From assembly GCA_031272655.1 (NCBI GenBank), contig JAISTJ010000092.1:1-14238 (forward strand): a stretch of DNA of 14,238 nucleotides, given 5' to 3'. The position numbers were made by a program, and so were the translations under genes. The notes beneath the pieces are model-generated. The model saw nothing but the letters and a program-made list of their open reading frames with translations, did not search any database and was not told where the DNA came from. This document shows, piece after piece, positions 1-7,571 of this stretch; the first letter of the stretch is position 1, and the number at the start of each line of letters is the position of its first letter. Source of the stretch: Tannerella sp. (GTDB taxonomy: Bacteria; Bacteroidota; Bacteroidia; Bacteroidales; Tannerellaceae).

Positions 1-65
1 GAACGTTTCTGCCTTTTGAGTTCCATCAGTATCATTCGCCCTATATCTATCTTGTTTTCGTCCAT
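1..65 (-). CDS. Start of a small protein, possibly a helix-turn-helix regulator (partial, runs off left edge)
   Basis: Only the first 21 codons are in the window, starting with ATG at 65-63. The peptide reads MDENKIDIGRMILMELKRQK and then Arg. It resembles the start of the short (about 60-75 residue) XRE-like helix-turn-helix proteins common in Bacteroidetes, which open with an 'IDIG-x-x-I-x-x-E-L-x-R-Q-x-R-S' type helix; that match is from memory of the family, not a search. The same frame stays open upstream to a stop at 114-116 but has no ATG, GTG or TTG start there, so the ATG at 65 is the best start. A structured untranslated stretch and a probable promoter lie upstream. Too little is visible to fix the function. 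Confidence 0.42.
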   Translation of the reverse strand, partial: MDENKIDIGRMILMELKRQKR

Positions 66-142
66 GAAAAAAGCGTGAAACTGTTTGTTGATGCTTATTT
101 TCGTGTTCAGGCTCTACCAAAACCGTCGTCAGTAAATAAGTG

Positions 143-294
143 CAAAACAGTTCACGCCTTTCGACGTGAACCTTCGCAACTTATTCTCACAGACTATTAT
201 TGGTAGATTTAGATAAGGAGAGAATAATCGCTATAAGTTCAATATGTTGTTTCTATTCGTTTTCTGTTTTGTAACTGTTTGTTTATGTAAATTA
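143..294 (-). ncRNA. Structured untranslated leader or small RNA
   Basis: This stretch lies downstream of a probable minus-strand promoter and contains no ATG on the minus strand before position 65. Read as minus-strand RNA it can form two hairpins. One pairs 220-227 with 181-188 (8 bp). The other pairs 163-171 with 150-158 as a 9-bp stem, with one U-G pair, capped by a GAAA tetraloop. The tetraloop and the wobble pair fit only the minus-strand RNA. The second hairpin is followed by TGTTTT, which could make it a weak terminator or attenuator. It could be the 5' leader of the gene at 1-65 or a separate RNA of about 150 nt. I do not recognise a known RNA family. The 294 and 143 ends are inferred. 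Confidence 0.3.
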
Positions 295-300
295 TTGATG

Positions 301-330
301 CAAAGATATGGCTTTTTTCCGAATTTGGAA
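301..330 (-). promoter_or_regulatory. Probable Bacteroidetes-type promoter, minus strand
   Basis: On the minus strand TATCTTTG (308-301) is a perfect TAnnTTTG -7 element, followed by CA as is common in Bacteroides promoters. TTC (330-328), close to the usual TTG, sits 19 bases upstream. The start of transcription would be near 294. Confidence 0.5.
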
Positions 331-366
331 GATTTTTAAGGGGAAAATTGATGTAGCGACGACCAG

Positions 367-395
367 CCTTAACAAGGTTCAAAACCTTGTTAAGG
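367..395. repeat. Perfect inverted repeat, 13-bp arms with a 3-base loop
   Basis: The arms 367-379 and 383-395 are exact reverse complements around CAA. On the plus side the hairpin is followed by TTTTAAATTCTTT, so as plus-strand RNA it has the form of an intrinsic terminator. No plus-strand gene is visible upstream of it, so it may instead be a dispersed palindrome. The stretch 396-508 shows nothing else I can support. Confidence 0.6.
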
Positions 396-508
396 TTTTA
401 AATTCTTTCCAAGTCCCAAAACCTGCATCCATGCAATAGCGAGGCACAAGTTATGTGTTCAAAAACCGGTGCGGTGAAAATACTTATGCCGGAAACAAAA
501 GCCCTTAA

Positions 509-532
509 CCCTCACCCGAAAGCGGGCGAGGG
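509..532 (-). terminator. Probable recA transcription terminator
   Basis: Read on the minus strand this forms a 10-bp stem with a 4-base loop; one position is a G-U wobble on the minus strand but an A-C mismatch on the plus strand, so the structure suits minus-strand RNA. It lies about 40 nt after the recA stop and is followed by a T-rich run (GGGCTTTTGTTT). Confidence 0.55.
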
Positions 533-573
533 AAAAACTTTACAAGACAGACTTGGAGTGGCTGCCGAGCCGG

Positions 574-1608
574 TTATTTCTTCAAGGCTTCGAAGATTTT
601 GGCTTCGAGTTCGGCGGCAAGTTCGGGGTTGTCTTCGACTGTTTTCTTTGAGGCGTCGCGACCCTGCCCTAACTTGGTGTCGTTGTAGCTGAACCATGCG
701 CCGCTTTTCTTCACGATGTTGTGTTCCACGCCCAAATCAATGATTTCGCCCGAACGGGAGATGCCTGCGCCGAACATGATGTCGAACTCGGCTTTGCGGA
801 ACGGCGGCGCTATTTTGTTTTTGACAACTTTCACACGTACCTGATTACCAATCACTTCGTCGCCTTCTTTAAGCGAAGTTATGCGCCTTATATCCAAACG
901 CACCGAAGCGTAAAATTTAAGCGCGTTACCACCGGTCGTCGTTTCGGGGTTACCGAACATGATGCCGATTTTGTCGCGTAACTGATTGATAAAGATACAT
1001 GTAGTCTTTGTTTTGTTGATTGCGGCAGTCAGTTTGCGAAGCGCCTGTGACATAAGTCTTGCCTGCAAGCCCATCTTGCTGTCGCCCATCTCGCCTTCAA
1101 TCTCGGCTTTCGGAGTAAGCGCCGCAACGGAATCTATCACGACGATATCAACCGCCGACGAGCGTATCAACTGCTCGGCAATCTCAAGCGCCTGTTCGCC
1201 GTTATCGGGTTGTGAAATCAGCAGATTATCAATGTCCACGCCAAGCTTTTCAGCATAAAACCGGTCGAAAGCATGCTCCGCATCAACAAAAGCGGCTATC
1301 CCGCCGGCTTTCTGCGCCTCTGCTATAGCATGAATGGCGAGCGTGGTTTTACCCGACGATTCCGGTCCGTAAATTTCAATTACCCTGCCGCGCGGATAGC
1401 CCCCAACGCCAAGAGCGGCATTCAGCCCGATAGATCCCGATGGTATAACTTCCACATTTTCAATGCGTTCGTCCCCAAGCTTCATTATCGCGCCCTTGCC
1501 ATAACTCTTTTCAATCTTATCCATAGCAGCCCGCAACGCTTTCAATTTCTCTGTCGCGCCGCCTCCTGCCGCCTGTTCCTGTACTTCTTCAGATTTCTCT
1601 TTTGCCAT
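574..1608 (-). CDS. recA: Recombinase RecA
   Basis: RecA is the cytoplasmic ATP-dependent strand-exchange protein of homologous recombination and the co-protease for LexA-type repressors. The 344-residue product has the normal family length and all core motifs. Walker [10 protein letters not shown] is at residues 81-89 and Walker B VVIDS at 156-160. The loop L1 region [14 protein letters not shown] is near 171-184, and the L2 DNA-binding loop [12 protein letters not shown] is at 219-230. The start ATG at 1608 gives a typical short variable N-terminus (MAKEKSEE). The C-terminus ends soon after the core in ALKK, without the long acidic tail of the E. coli protein. The gene is monocistronic: a TAnnTTTG promoter lies directly upstream, a hairpin terminator downstream, and sufB is divergent. 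No SOS operator was recognised. Confidence 0.98.
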   Translation of the reverse strand: MAKEKSEEVQEQAAGGGATEKLKALRAAMDKIEKSYGKGAIMKLGDERIENVEVIPSGSIGLNAALGVGGYPRGRVIEIYGPESSGKTTLAIHAIAEAQKAGGIAAFVDAEHAFDRFYAEKLGVDIDNLLISQPDNGEQALEIAEQLIRSSAVDIVVIDSVAALTPKAEIEGEMGDSKMGLQARLMSQALRKLTAAINKTKTTCIFINQLRDKIGIMFGNPETTTGGNALKFYASVRLDIRRITSLKEGDEVIGNQVRVKVVKNKIAPPFRKAEFDIMFGAGISRSGEIIDLGVEHNIVKKSGAWFSYNDTKLGQGRDASKKTVEDNPELAAELEAKIFEALKK

Positions 1609-1636
1609 GTTGTATGAATTTTAAAATATGAAATAG

Positions 1637-1644
1637 CAAAGATA
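1637..1644 (-). promoter_or_regulatory. recA promoter -7 element
   Basis: TATCTTTG on the minus strand (1644-1637) matches TAnnTTTG exactly and is 28 nt upstream of the recA ATG. No clear TTG is at the expected -33 distance. The rest of the 190-base A/T-rich gap (1609-1798) must also hold the sufB promoter; only a weak candidate is seen there (AAATTTTG at 1682-1689). Confidence 0.5.
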
Positions 1645-1798
1645 GAAATTATTTCTAAAAAGTTACCGTTTTTTCGGGAAAAAATTTTGCTGATAAATAT
1701 TAAACCACTTATTATTAATGTTTTATCTGAAAATATTAAAAGATAAATCACCGTTGATAAATAATAAAAATCTACATTTATCGTTAGAATAAATAAAA

Positions 1799-3247
1799 AT
1801 GGACGATCAAGACGACATACTGAATGAATTTACTTCGGGTGAATATAAGTACGGTTTCACCTCGAATGTTGATACGGAGCTGATTCGCAAGGGATTGGAC
1901 GAAGATGTTGTACGCCTGATTTCTGCTAAGAAAAAAGAACCGGAATGGTTGCTTGATTTCAGGCTCAAGGCTTTTCGCCATTGGCAGACGATGACAATGC
2001 CCGACTGGGCGCACCTTAAGATTCCGGCTATTGATTATCAGGATATTATCTATTACGCAGCGCCGCGCAGCAAAGACGCCCCTAAGAGCCTTGAAGAAGT
2101 TGACCCTGAGCTGCTTAAGACTTTCGACAAGCTCGGCATTCCACTTGAAGAGCAGAAGCTCTTAAGCGGTACGATGGCGGTGGATGCCGTTATGGACAGC
2201 GTTTCGGTACGCACCACCTTCAAAGAGCAGCTTGCCGAAAAAGGAGTTATATTTTGTTCGTTCAGCGAAGCGGTCATCAACCACCCCGACCTTGTGAAGA
2301 AATATCTCGGCAGCGTTGTGGGCTACCGCGACAACTTCTTTGCGGCGCTCAACTCGGCTGTTTTTTCCGACGGCTCTTTTGTGTATATCCCTAAGGGTGT
2401 GCGCTGTCCGATGGAGCTAAGCACGTATTTCCGCATTAATGCAGCGAATACGGGGCAATTCGAGCGGACGCTGATTGTTGCCGACGATGATGCCTACGTC
2501 AGCTACCTCGAAGGTTGCACCGCCCCGCGACGTGACGAGAACCAACTGCACGCCGCAATAGTGGAGATAATTGCCAACGAGCGAGCCGAAGTGAAGTACT
2601 CGACCGTCCAGAATTGGTATCCGGGCGATAAGAACGGTAACGGCGGAATTTATAACTTTGTTACTAAACGCGGGTTGTGCCGAGGCGAGAATAGCAAGAT
2701 TTCGTGGACGCAGGTCGAGACCGGCTCCGCTATCACGTGGAAATACCCCTCGTGCATTCTTGCCGGCGACAATTCGGTAGGCGAGTTCTACTCTGTCGCT
2801 GTTACTAACAATTTCCAACAAGCCGATACCGGTACGAAAATGATTCATTTGGGGCGCAACACCCGCTCTACAATCGTCTCGAAAGGCATCTCGGCAGGTC
2901 GCAGTCAGAACAGCTATCGGGGGCTTGTGAAGATAGCCCCACGTGCCGAGAACGCCCGCAACCATAGCCAGTGCGACAGCCTCCTGCTTAGCTCCGACTG
3001 CGGCGCGCATACTTTCCCTTACTCCGATATTCAGAACGAAACGGCTGTCGTCGAGCACGAAGCTACGACCTCAAAAATCAACGAGGAACAACTCTTTTAC
3101 TGCAACCAGCGGGGAATTGATACCGAAAAGGCTGTAAGCCTGATAGTTGGTGGATACGCACGCGAGGTGATGAACAAATTGCCGATGGAGTTTGCCGTCG
3201 AGGCGCAGAAACTGCTGTCTATTTCGCTTGAAGGAAGCGTCGGATGA
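1799..3247 (+). CDS. sufB: Fe-S cluster assembly scaffold protein SufB
   Basis: SufB is the core scaffold of the SUF iron-sulfur cluster machine, normally acting as a SufBC2D complex in the cytoplasm with SufC as the ATPase. The 482-residue product is full length. The N-terminal region has the family text [13 protein letters not shown] (residues 50-62). The beta-helix core has [19 protein letters not shown] (190-208). The C-terminal part has the sulfur-transfer cysteine in [11 protein letters not shown] (C401) and [16 protein letters not shown] (419-434), which corresponds to the E. coli stretch with the important glutamate. The start is the only reasonable ATG and is preceded by A-rich sequence, as usual in the phylum. 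What is odd is the context: no sufC, sufD or sufS follows. The stop codon is directly followed by a heptamer array and a convergent gene, so the partners must be encoded elsewhere. Confidence 0.97.
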   Translation: MDDQDDILNEFTSGEYKYGFTSNVDTELIRKGLDEDVVRLISAKKKEPEWLLDFRLKAFRHWQTMTMPDWAHLKIPAIDYQDIIYYAAPRSKDAPKSLEEVDPELLKTFDKLGIPLEEQKLLSGTMAVDAVMDSVSVRTTFKEQLAEKGVIFCSFSEAVINHPDLVKKYLGSVVGYRDNFFAALNSAVFSDGSFVYIPKGVRCPMELSTYFRINAANTGQFERTLIVADDDAYVSYLEGCTAPRRDENQLHAAIVEIIANERAEVKYSTVQNWYPGDKNGNGGIYNFVTKRGLCRGENSKISWTQVETGSAITWKYPSCILAGDNSVGEFYSVAVTNNFQQADTGTKMIHLGRNTRSTIVSKGISAGRSQNSYRGLVKIAPRAENARNHSQCDSLLLSSDCGAHTFPYSDIQNETAVVEHEATTSKINEEQLFYCNQRGIDTEKAVSLIVGGYAREVMNKLPMEFAVEAQKLLSISLEGSVG

Positions 3248-3296
3248 GAATTAAGAATTGAGAATTAAGAATTAAGAATTAAGAATTAAGAGTTAA
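3248..3296. repeat. Tandem heptamer array, 7 units of GAATTAA
   Basis: Seven consecutive 7-base units begin at the first base after the sufB TGA. Units 1 and 3-6 are GAATTAA; unit 2 is GAATTGA and unit 7 is GAGTTAA. The same heptamer recurs at 7550-7570 and 12906-12926, in each case in the sense direction of the gene whose end it touches. Confidence 0.9.
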
Positions 3297-3302
3297 GCGC
3301 CT

Positions 3303-3377
3303 CGTCATTGCGAGGAACGAAGTAATCCAGTCCTTAAAGTATCCCGTCATTGCGAGGAACGAAGCAATCCAGTCCTT
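3303..3377. repeat. Two copies of a REP-like palindromic repeat
   Basis: Two 33-base units, at 3303-3335 and 3345-3377, differ at one base (GAAGTAATCC against GAAGCAATCC) and have a 42-base period. Each starts CGTCATTGCGAGG and ends CCAGTCCTT. ATTGC and GCAAT can pair around a 10-base loop. The second unit ends on the first base of the complement of the pldA stop codon. Related copies are at 7399-7542. Confidence 0.85.
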
Positions 3378-4315
3378 TAATATATACTAAAATCACTCGG
3401 CTTAATGACGAAACCAACTCGCAAGGTGCTACTAAAGCGATTATAATCAAGAAGATACTCACCATAACCATTGTAATACTGTATAAACAGGTATTGATTT
3501 ACTTTTTTATTGAGTTTGAAACTCATATCCCATTGAGTATTGAAACTGAACGATTTAGTGCGCCAAGTGCTTAGTACGCCAAGTATAAAACGCTGATCTT
3601 CCGTATGATACGTAAGCCCGAAGTGCCCGATGCCGTTATATTGAAGGATATCGCGGTTATTGTCGCTGTCAATTATCGGCGCCCAGAGTTTAATTTGCGT
3701 ATCTAACTTTTTGTTTAGCATAAGATACAGACCTAAAGACACTTTGTTCCAACTGCGGGATGTAAGTCCGTCTTTACCATTCGATTCGTGCTCAATCATC
3801 AGGAATCCCCTACCTATATACCTGTTTTTGTGGATGATAAGGTGTCCGAGACCGATACTCGGATTGAAGTTCATGTCAAGCATCGGCATTGATTTTTGAA
3901 TCACATTCCAGATTGTTTTCTGCGAAAAAGTCAGGAACAGATATGTGTCGAAAGGTAAACGGCTCTTAGTCAGGCGGTGACTGATGCTAAGCTGAAACTT
4001 CACGTTTGTATTGGAGGCCATTATTTTCTGCCCGACAGGTATGCCGCCGATAAAATAATTATCCTTGAAAAGTGAGAAATAGGCGCCGCTTTCAATTTCC
4101 CTGCGCACGCTGTCTGCGTTGTAATCGGGGCCTATCTCATTGATTTCTCGGGCGATATAACTGCGGATGCTGTCCCGTTGTTCGTTCAGTTTCATCATCC
4201 TCTGCTCCCACAAAATGCGCCGCCGTATAGAGGTTGATGTAATGGTGTCTTCTTCCTGCGCTTTAATATTGATTAAAACGCAAAAAAGAAGAAAAAACAT
4301 CATTAACACTCTCAT
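3377..4315 (-). CDS. pldA: Outer-membrane phospholipase A (OMPLA/PldA family)
   Basis: This family hydrolyses acyl chains of phospholipids that reach the outer leaflet of the outer membrane; the E. coli enzyme is a calcium-dependent 12-stranded barrel active as a dimer. With the ATG at 4315 the product has 312 residues. A signal peptide at 1-20 ends in KAQ, and a charged helical segment covers about 25-75. The barrel begins near FKDNYFIGG (83-91). The catalytic region reads IEHESNG...TSRSWN, giving the triad H176, S178 and N190 with the same 2- and 12-residue spacing as E. coli H142, S144 and N156. S186 matches the E. coli calcium-site serine 152. The C-terminal part keeps YNGYGEYLLDYN (281-292). 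An in-frame TTG at 4321 is rejected as start. The gene lies 19 nt after the histidine kinase gene, so the two are probably co-transcribed, and its stop abuts a palindromic repeat. Confidence 0.93.
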   Translation of the reverse strand: MRVLMMFFLLFCVLINIKAQEEDTITSTSIRRRILWEQRMMKLNEQRDSIRSYIAREINEIGPDYNADSVRREIESGAYFSLFKDNYFIGGIPVGQKIMASNTNVKFQLSISHRLTKSRLPFDTYLFLTFSQKTIWNVIQKSMPMLDMNFNPSIGLGHLIIHKNRYIGRGFLMIEHESNGKDGLTSRSWNKVSLGLYLMLNKKLDTQIKLWAPIIDSDNNRDILQYNGIGHFGLTYHTEDQRFILGVLSTWRTKSFSFNTQWDMSFKLNKKVNQYLFIQYYNGYGEYLLDYNRFSSTLRVGFVIKPSDFSIY

Positions 4316-4334
4316 AATCAATACTTTAAAAATC

Positions 4335-5504
4335 TTATCCGCTGTACTTGTTAAGCTCTATCCGGAAAGTAGTGCCTTTTCCGATTTCTGAATTTTTAAC
4401 ATAAATTTTGCCGCCCGGATACGATTCTATAATACGTTTGACAAGTGAAAGTCCCAGCCCCCAGCCTCGCGTTTTGGTAGTATAACCCGGGCTAAATATA
4501 GTTTTGAAGCGCGATTTGGATATGCCTTTGCCCGTATCTTCCACATCTATAAATACTTTCTTGCCGCCATCGGTAACGCTGTAAATGATTTCGCCCTGAC
4601 CTTCCATTGCGTCCACAGAGTTTTTGGTGAGGTTTTCTATCACCCACGAAAACAGCGATTCGTTCATCAATACAAGCAACGGCGCATCCGTCAGCTCGGT
4701 TTGCAGTTTCACTTTCGCCGACACGCGCGAACTCATGTATTCGCACGATGACTTGATGGAATTATTGATGTTAAGCGGGAATAGCTCCGTATTAGAGCCG
4801 ATTTTCGAGAATCGCTCGGCAATCGTTTCGAGCCGTTTGACATCTTTCTCCATTTCCACTAAATATGATGCGTCAACGTCCTTATTCTTAAGGTATTCCA
4901 CCCAAGCTATAAGTGAGGAAATAGGCGTCCCTAACTGATGGGCAGTCTCTTTTGAAAGTCCTACCCAAACCTTGTTTTGTTCTGCCTTCTTTGCGCTCGA
5001 AAGTGCAAGGAAAGCCACGATAATAAATACGAAAACAACGCCGAGCTGTATGTATGGATACATCATAAGCCGCTTCAAAACAAGCGATTCGTCATAATAA
5101 ACATATTGATATTCATTCTTGTCAATCTCAACTTTTATCGGCGGATTTTTGGTCTTCAGATACGCCACTTTGTTTGCGAGAAACTTATCGCTATCCTTCT
5201 CCGGAACAATGATATTCCTGTGTTCATACACGTTTCCCGCTGAATCACAGACTAATACGGGTATTGTAGTGTTCCCCTGCAGGATATTTGTGATAAGAAT
5301 CAATGTTTGGCTCTGAATATCAGCCGAGTCGGTAACAAGCAGCCGCATCGTTTCCGCCCATGTCTCTACTTTATTCCGCTCTTCCTGAGCGAGTTGGCGA
5401 CTGAACGAGTTGGATACAACAACTGTTCCGATGATAATAAACGCTGCAATGACGATGAATACTATTGTCCATCGCTGTTTTGAATCATAAATTGTTTTTC
5501 CCAT
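4335..5504 (-). CDS. Membrane sensor histidine kinase, no adjacent response regulator
   Basis: The product, 389 residues from the ATG at 5504, has a transmembrane segment at about 13-33, an extracytoplasmic domain of roughly 115 residues, a second transmembrane segment at about 150-170 and a cytoplasmic kinase core. The H-box is KETAHQLGTPISSL with phospho-acceptor H189. The ATPase domain shows the N-box ENLTKNSVDAM (from about 290), the G1 box DTGKGI (from D323), the F-box FSPGYTTK and the G2 box GWGLGLSL (from about 347). All residues expected for autophosphorylation and ATP binding are present. No HAMP domain is evident between TM2 and the H-box. The gene lies 69 nt after the fucosidase and 19 nt before pldA on the same strand. 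No response regulator is in the window, so the partner and the signal are unknown. A TTG start at 5537 would add 11 residues but is less likely. Confidence 0.93.
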   Translation of the reverse strand: MGKTIYDSKQRWTIVFIVIAAFIIIGTVVVSNSFSRQLAQEERNKVETWAETMRLLVTDSADIQSQTLILITNILQGNTTIPVLVCDSAGNVYEHRNIIVPEKDSDKFLANKVAYLKTKNPPIKVEIDKNEYQYVYYDESLVLKRLMMYPYIQLGVVFVFIIVAFLALSSAKKAEQNKVWVGLSKETAHQLGTPISSLIAWVEYLKNKDVDASYLVEMEKDVKRLETIAERFSKIGSNTELFPLNINNSIKSSCEYMSSRVSAKVKLQTELTDAPLLVLMNESLFSWVIENLTKNSVDAMEGQGEIIYSVTDGGKKVFIDVEDTGKGISKSRFKTIFSPGYTTKTRGWGLGLSLVKRIIESYPGGKIYVKNSEIGKGTTFRIELNKYSG

Positions 5505-5573
5505 AAAGTTTTTATTATTTAAACGGGATTTTATCAAATTATTGTTTCACGGAACAACTTTTTTGAAAATAGC

Positions 5574-7367
5574 TCATTTTATCCATCCCCACTGGAAATT
5601 CAATTCTTCTTTGGCGGCGGGTGTGATGGTTATTTCGATCTCGTAAACGCCCTTTTCGGGGAAACTGATTTCGCCGATTCGATGCGACAGGTAACGGTCA
5701 ATGACCCAGTTTGAATTTGGCTCTCCGACCGTTTTTCCAGTAGGTATTATATTGTGTATCAGTTTATTACCTGCTGCTTTGACTTCAATCGTGCCGTCTT
5801 TTTTTCCTTGAAAACTGTATGAAATATCCACAGCTTTTTTTGAAGCTTTGTCTATATACAGTTTCCATTTGATAATCAGCGGTTTACTTATAACGATGTG
5901 TTCAGGTACAGTGCCCCCGCGCTCCCTGCCTTTGAATTGTAAATCCTGTTCGGACGACCTGTTGGAGTATGTCAGCGAGTAGCCGCCGTCTGTCGTTTGC
6001 GCCGCTAATCCGCTTTCCGTTTCAATCTTGCCGTCGTATTCAGCCACAACGACCGAAACATAATTGTCAGGTTGAAGCACAGGTAGCTGTATATCAGTCA
6101 GATAACCATCGTGTTTGAATGTTAACGGCGCTTTTTGCTTGTCCGCAAGCAGATAAACTTTGCTCGGTTTCGTTGCAACGCCCGTCAAAGGCAGATTTTT
6201 ACTGAGAGGCCAGTTAAACACGTGCATATAAAGCTTTGTTACGCCGTCAACCGTTTTTTGCGTTACCTTGCCCCATTCATGCTGTGTGGTAAGTCCCGAT
6301 GCAGCTGCGCCATAAATGGCGTCGCCATTGATTTCCAACCACTTACCTATCTCAAGCAAACGCAATGTCGTTTCGTAATTGACGTCCCCGTTGGCGCGCG
6401 GCCCTATATTAAGCATGAAATTGCCGTTGAGGCTTACGTTGCTGATAAGGTTTTTCAGGAGTATAGTCGTTGATTTCCATGATGTTTCATCGGAATGATA
6501 GCCCCAAGAATGGGCTACTGTGCCGGGCGTTTGCCATGGAAATTCCTCGCGGCGGTTGCCGAAATGATTGTCTCCCAGCGTTTTAAAGTCAATATCAGGG
6601 TCTTCCTCTATCGAAAGTCCGAGACGGGAATTGACAAGACAGTTCGGTTGCAGTTGGCGGATAAGGCTCTTGAGTTGCAGCAACTGCTCTTTTGTAACGC
6701 ACGATTCGGAGTGGTGTATCCACATATCAAACCATAACATGCTGATTTCTCCATAGTTAGTCAGCAGTTCGCGAATTTGGGGGATAACTTTTTCCTGCCA
6801 GTATTGGTCGTAATCCTTTGGTTCTATGCCTGTTATCTCGCGTTCGTGGTTCCATCCGTACTGGTGTTCCCAATCCACCCAATGGGAGTAATACAGCCCC
6901 ATGCGGATGCCGTGTTTGCGGCACGCGGCGGCGAGTTCGGCTACAATATCGCGCTTTCCTTTGGTATAAGTACCTATGTCATAATCACTTACCTTGCTGT
7001 CCCACAGCGCAAAGCCGTCATGATGCTTGGCCGTCAGGGTTATATATTTCATTCCGGCTTGTTTGGCGAGGATGACCCACTTTTCGGGATCAATTTCGTC
7101 CCAGTCGAAGCGGTCAAGCAGCGTCAGGTATTCGTCTTTGGAAATCTGGTTGCGGTAGAAAATCCATTCCGCATAATCGTTGTTGTTACGCAGTTTTTCG
7201 CCTTTCCAAAAACCCTCCGCGCCGCTGTAAACGCCCCAGTGAATGAACATCCCATAGCGCGAATCAACGAACCATCGCGCCCGCTCATTAGTCTGCTTTT
7301 GCGCATAAATACCTGATACTGAGCATATTAGCGCAAGAATAAAAAATAAAATCCGATGCCTTTTCAT
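5574..7367 (-). CDS. Secreted alpha-L-fucosidase, glycoside hydrolase family 29
   Basis: GH29 enzymes release terminal alpha-L-fucose from glycans by a retaining mechanism. The 597-residue product has a signal peptide at 1-22 ending in IYA before QK, so it works in the periplasm or outside the cell. The catalytic barrel shows YGMFIHWGVYSG (38-49), TAKHHDGFALWD (112-123), MLWFDMW with the nucleophile D214, and FMLNIGPRANGDV (317-329). A long C-terminal part (about 350-597) looks like beta-sandwich modules; the tail after 450 lies beyond the minimal catalytic unit and may bind carbohydrate or cap the domain. The acid/base residue is not obvious, which is common in GH29. The ATG at 7367 is preferred to an in-frame TTG at 7373. 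The gene has no SusC/SusD pair beside it, unlike many Bacteroidetes glycan loci. It is followed by the sensor kinase and PldA on the same strand. Confidence 0.94.
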   Translation of the reverse strand: MKRHRILFFILALICSVSGIYAQKQTNERARWFVDSRYGMFIHWGVYSGAEGFWKGEKLRNNNDYAEWIFYRNQISKDEYLTLLDRFDWDEIDPEKWVILAKQAGMKYITLTAKHHDGFALWDSKVSDYDIGTYTKGKRDIVAELAAACRKHGIRMGLYYSHWVDWEHQYGWNHEREITGIEPKDYDQYWQEKVIPQIRELLTNYGEISMLWFDMWIHHSESCVTKEQLLQLKSLIRQLQPNCLVNSRLGLSIEEDPDIDFKTLGDNHFGNRREEFPWQTPGTVAHSWGYHSDETSWKSTTILLKNLISNVSLNGNFMLNIGPRANGDVNYETTLRLLEIGKWLEINGDAIYGAAASGLTTQHEWGKVTQKTVDGVTKLYMHVFNWPLSKNLPLTGVATKPSKVYLLADKQKAPLTFKHDGYLTDIQLPVLQPDNYVSVVVAEYDGKIETESGLAAQTTDGGYSLTYSNRSSEQDLQFKGRERGGTVPEHIVISKPLIIKWKLYIDKASKKAVDISYSFQGKKDGTIEVKAAGNKLIHNIIPTGKTVGEPNSNWVIDRYLSHRIGEISFPEKGVYEIEITITPAAKEELNFQWGWIK

Positions 7368-7398
7368 TTTCAAAAAACTATAAATTCTAAAATTTACC

Positions 7399-7432
7399 GG
7401 ATTGTTTCAGGCGTATCGCCTTCGCAATGACG
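7399..7432. repeat. REP-like palindromic repeat, diverged inverted copy
   Basis: The ends GGATTG and CGCAATGACG match the reverse complement of the 3303-3377 units. The centre differs and holds its own small hairpin (GGCG-TAT-CGCC at 7410-7420). It lies 31 nt upstream of the fucosidase ATG, in the likely 5' leader. Confidence 0.65.
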
Positions 7433-7472
7433 CCAATAAAACCTCCGTAGCCCCCTTAACGGATGAAATTTG

Positions 7473-7495
7473 TTATTGCAAGAAGCAATCCATCC
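7473..7495. repeat. REP-like palindromic repeat, short copy
   Basis: TTATTGCAAGAAGCAATCC followed by ATCC matches the core of the repeat with a shortened centre. ATTGC and GCAAT form the stem. Between this and the copy at 7399-7432 (7433-7472) I see nothing I can name. Confidence 0.55.
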
Positions 7496-7511
7496 TCTAA
7501 CAAACGAAGTC

Positions 7512-7542
7512 CGTCATTGCGAGGCAAGAAGCAATCCAGTCC
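7512..7542. repeat. REP-like palindromic repeat copy
   Basis: It begins CGTCATTGCGAGGCAAGAAG and ends CAATCCAGTCC, close to the units at 3303-3377, with a centre change (GGCAAGAAG for GGAACGAAG). It stands next to a heptamer array, as at 3248-3377. Confidence 0.8.
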
Positions 7543-7549
7543 ATAATCC

Positions 7550-7570
7550 TTAATTCTTAATTCTTAATTA
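7550..7570. repeat. Tandem heptamer array, 3 units
   Basis: Three 7-base units (TTAATTC type on the plus strand, the third ending TTA) reach to within one base of the complement of the pdhC stop codon. Read in the pdhC direction the unit is GAATTAA, as after sufB. Confidence 0.75.
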
Positions 7571-7571
7571 A

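Noticed and set aside
453..692. Small plus-strand frame overlapping the recA end
   Set aside because: It runs through the recA terminator and antisense to the recA C-terminus, with an Arg-rich translation and no family resemblance.
2417..3058. 213-codon minus-strand open frame inside sufB
   Set aside because: It is entirely antisense to a highly conserved SufB region and has no family-like sequence.
3248..3377. CRISPR-like array
   Set aside because: The units are 7-base heptamers and two 33-base palindromes separated by 9 bases, with no spacers of typical length and no cas genes.
6777..7316. 179-codon plus-strand frame opposite the fucosidase
   Set aside because: It is antisense to the conserved GH29 catalytic region; its hydrophobic look comes from the complement of that sequence.
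7368..7373. TTG start for the fucosidase two codons upstream
   Set aside because: The ATG at 7367 gives a normal signal peptide; TTG starts are rare and nothing supports it.
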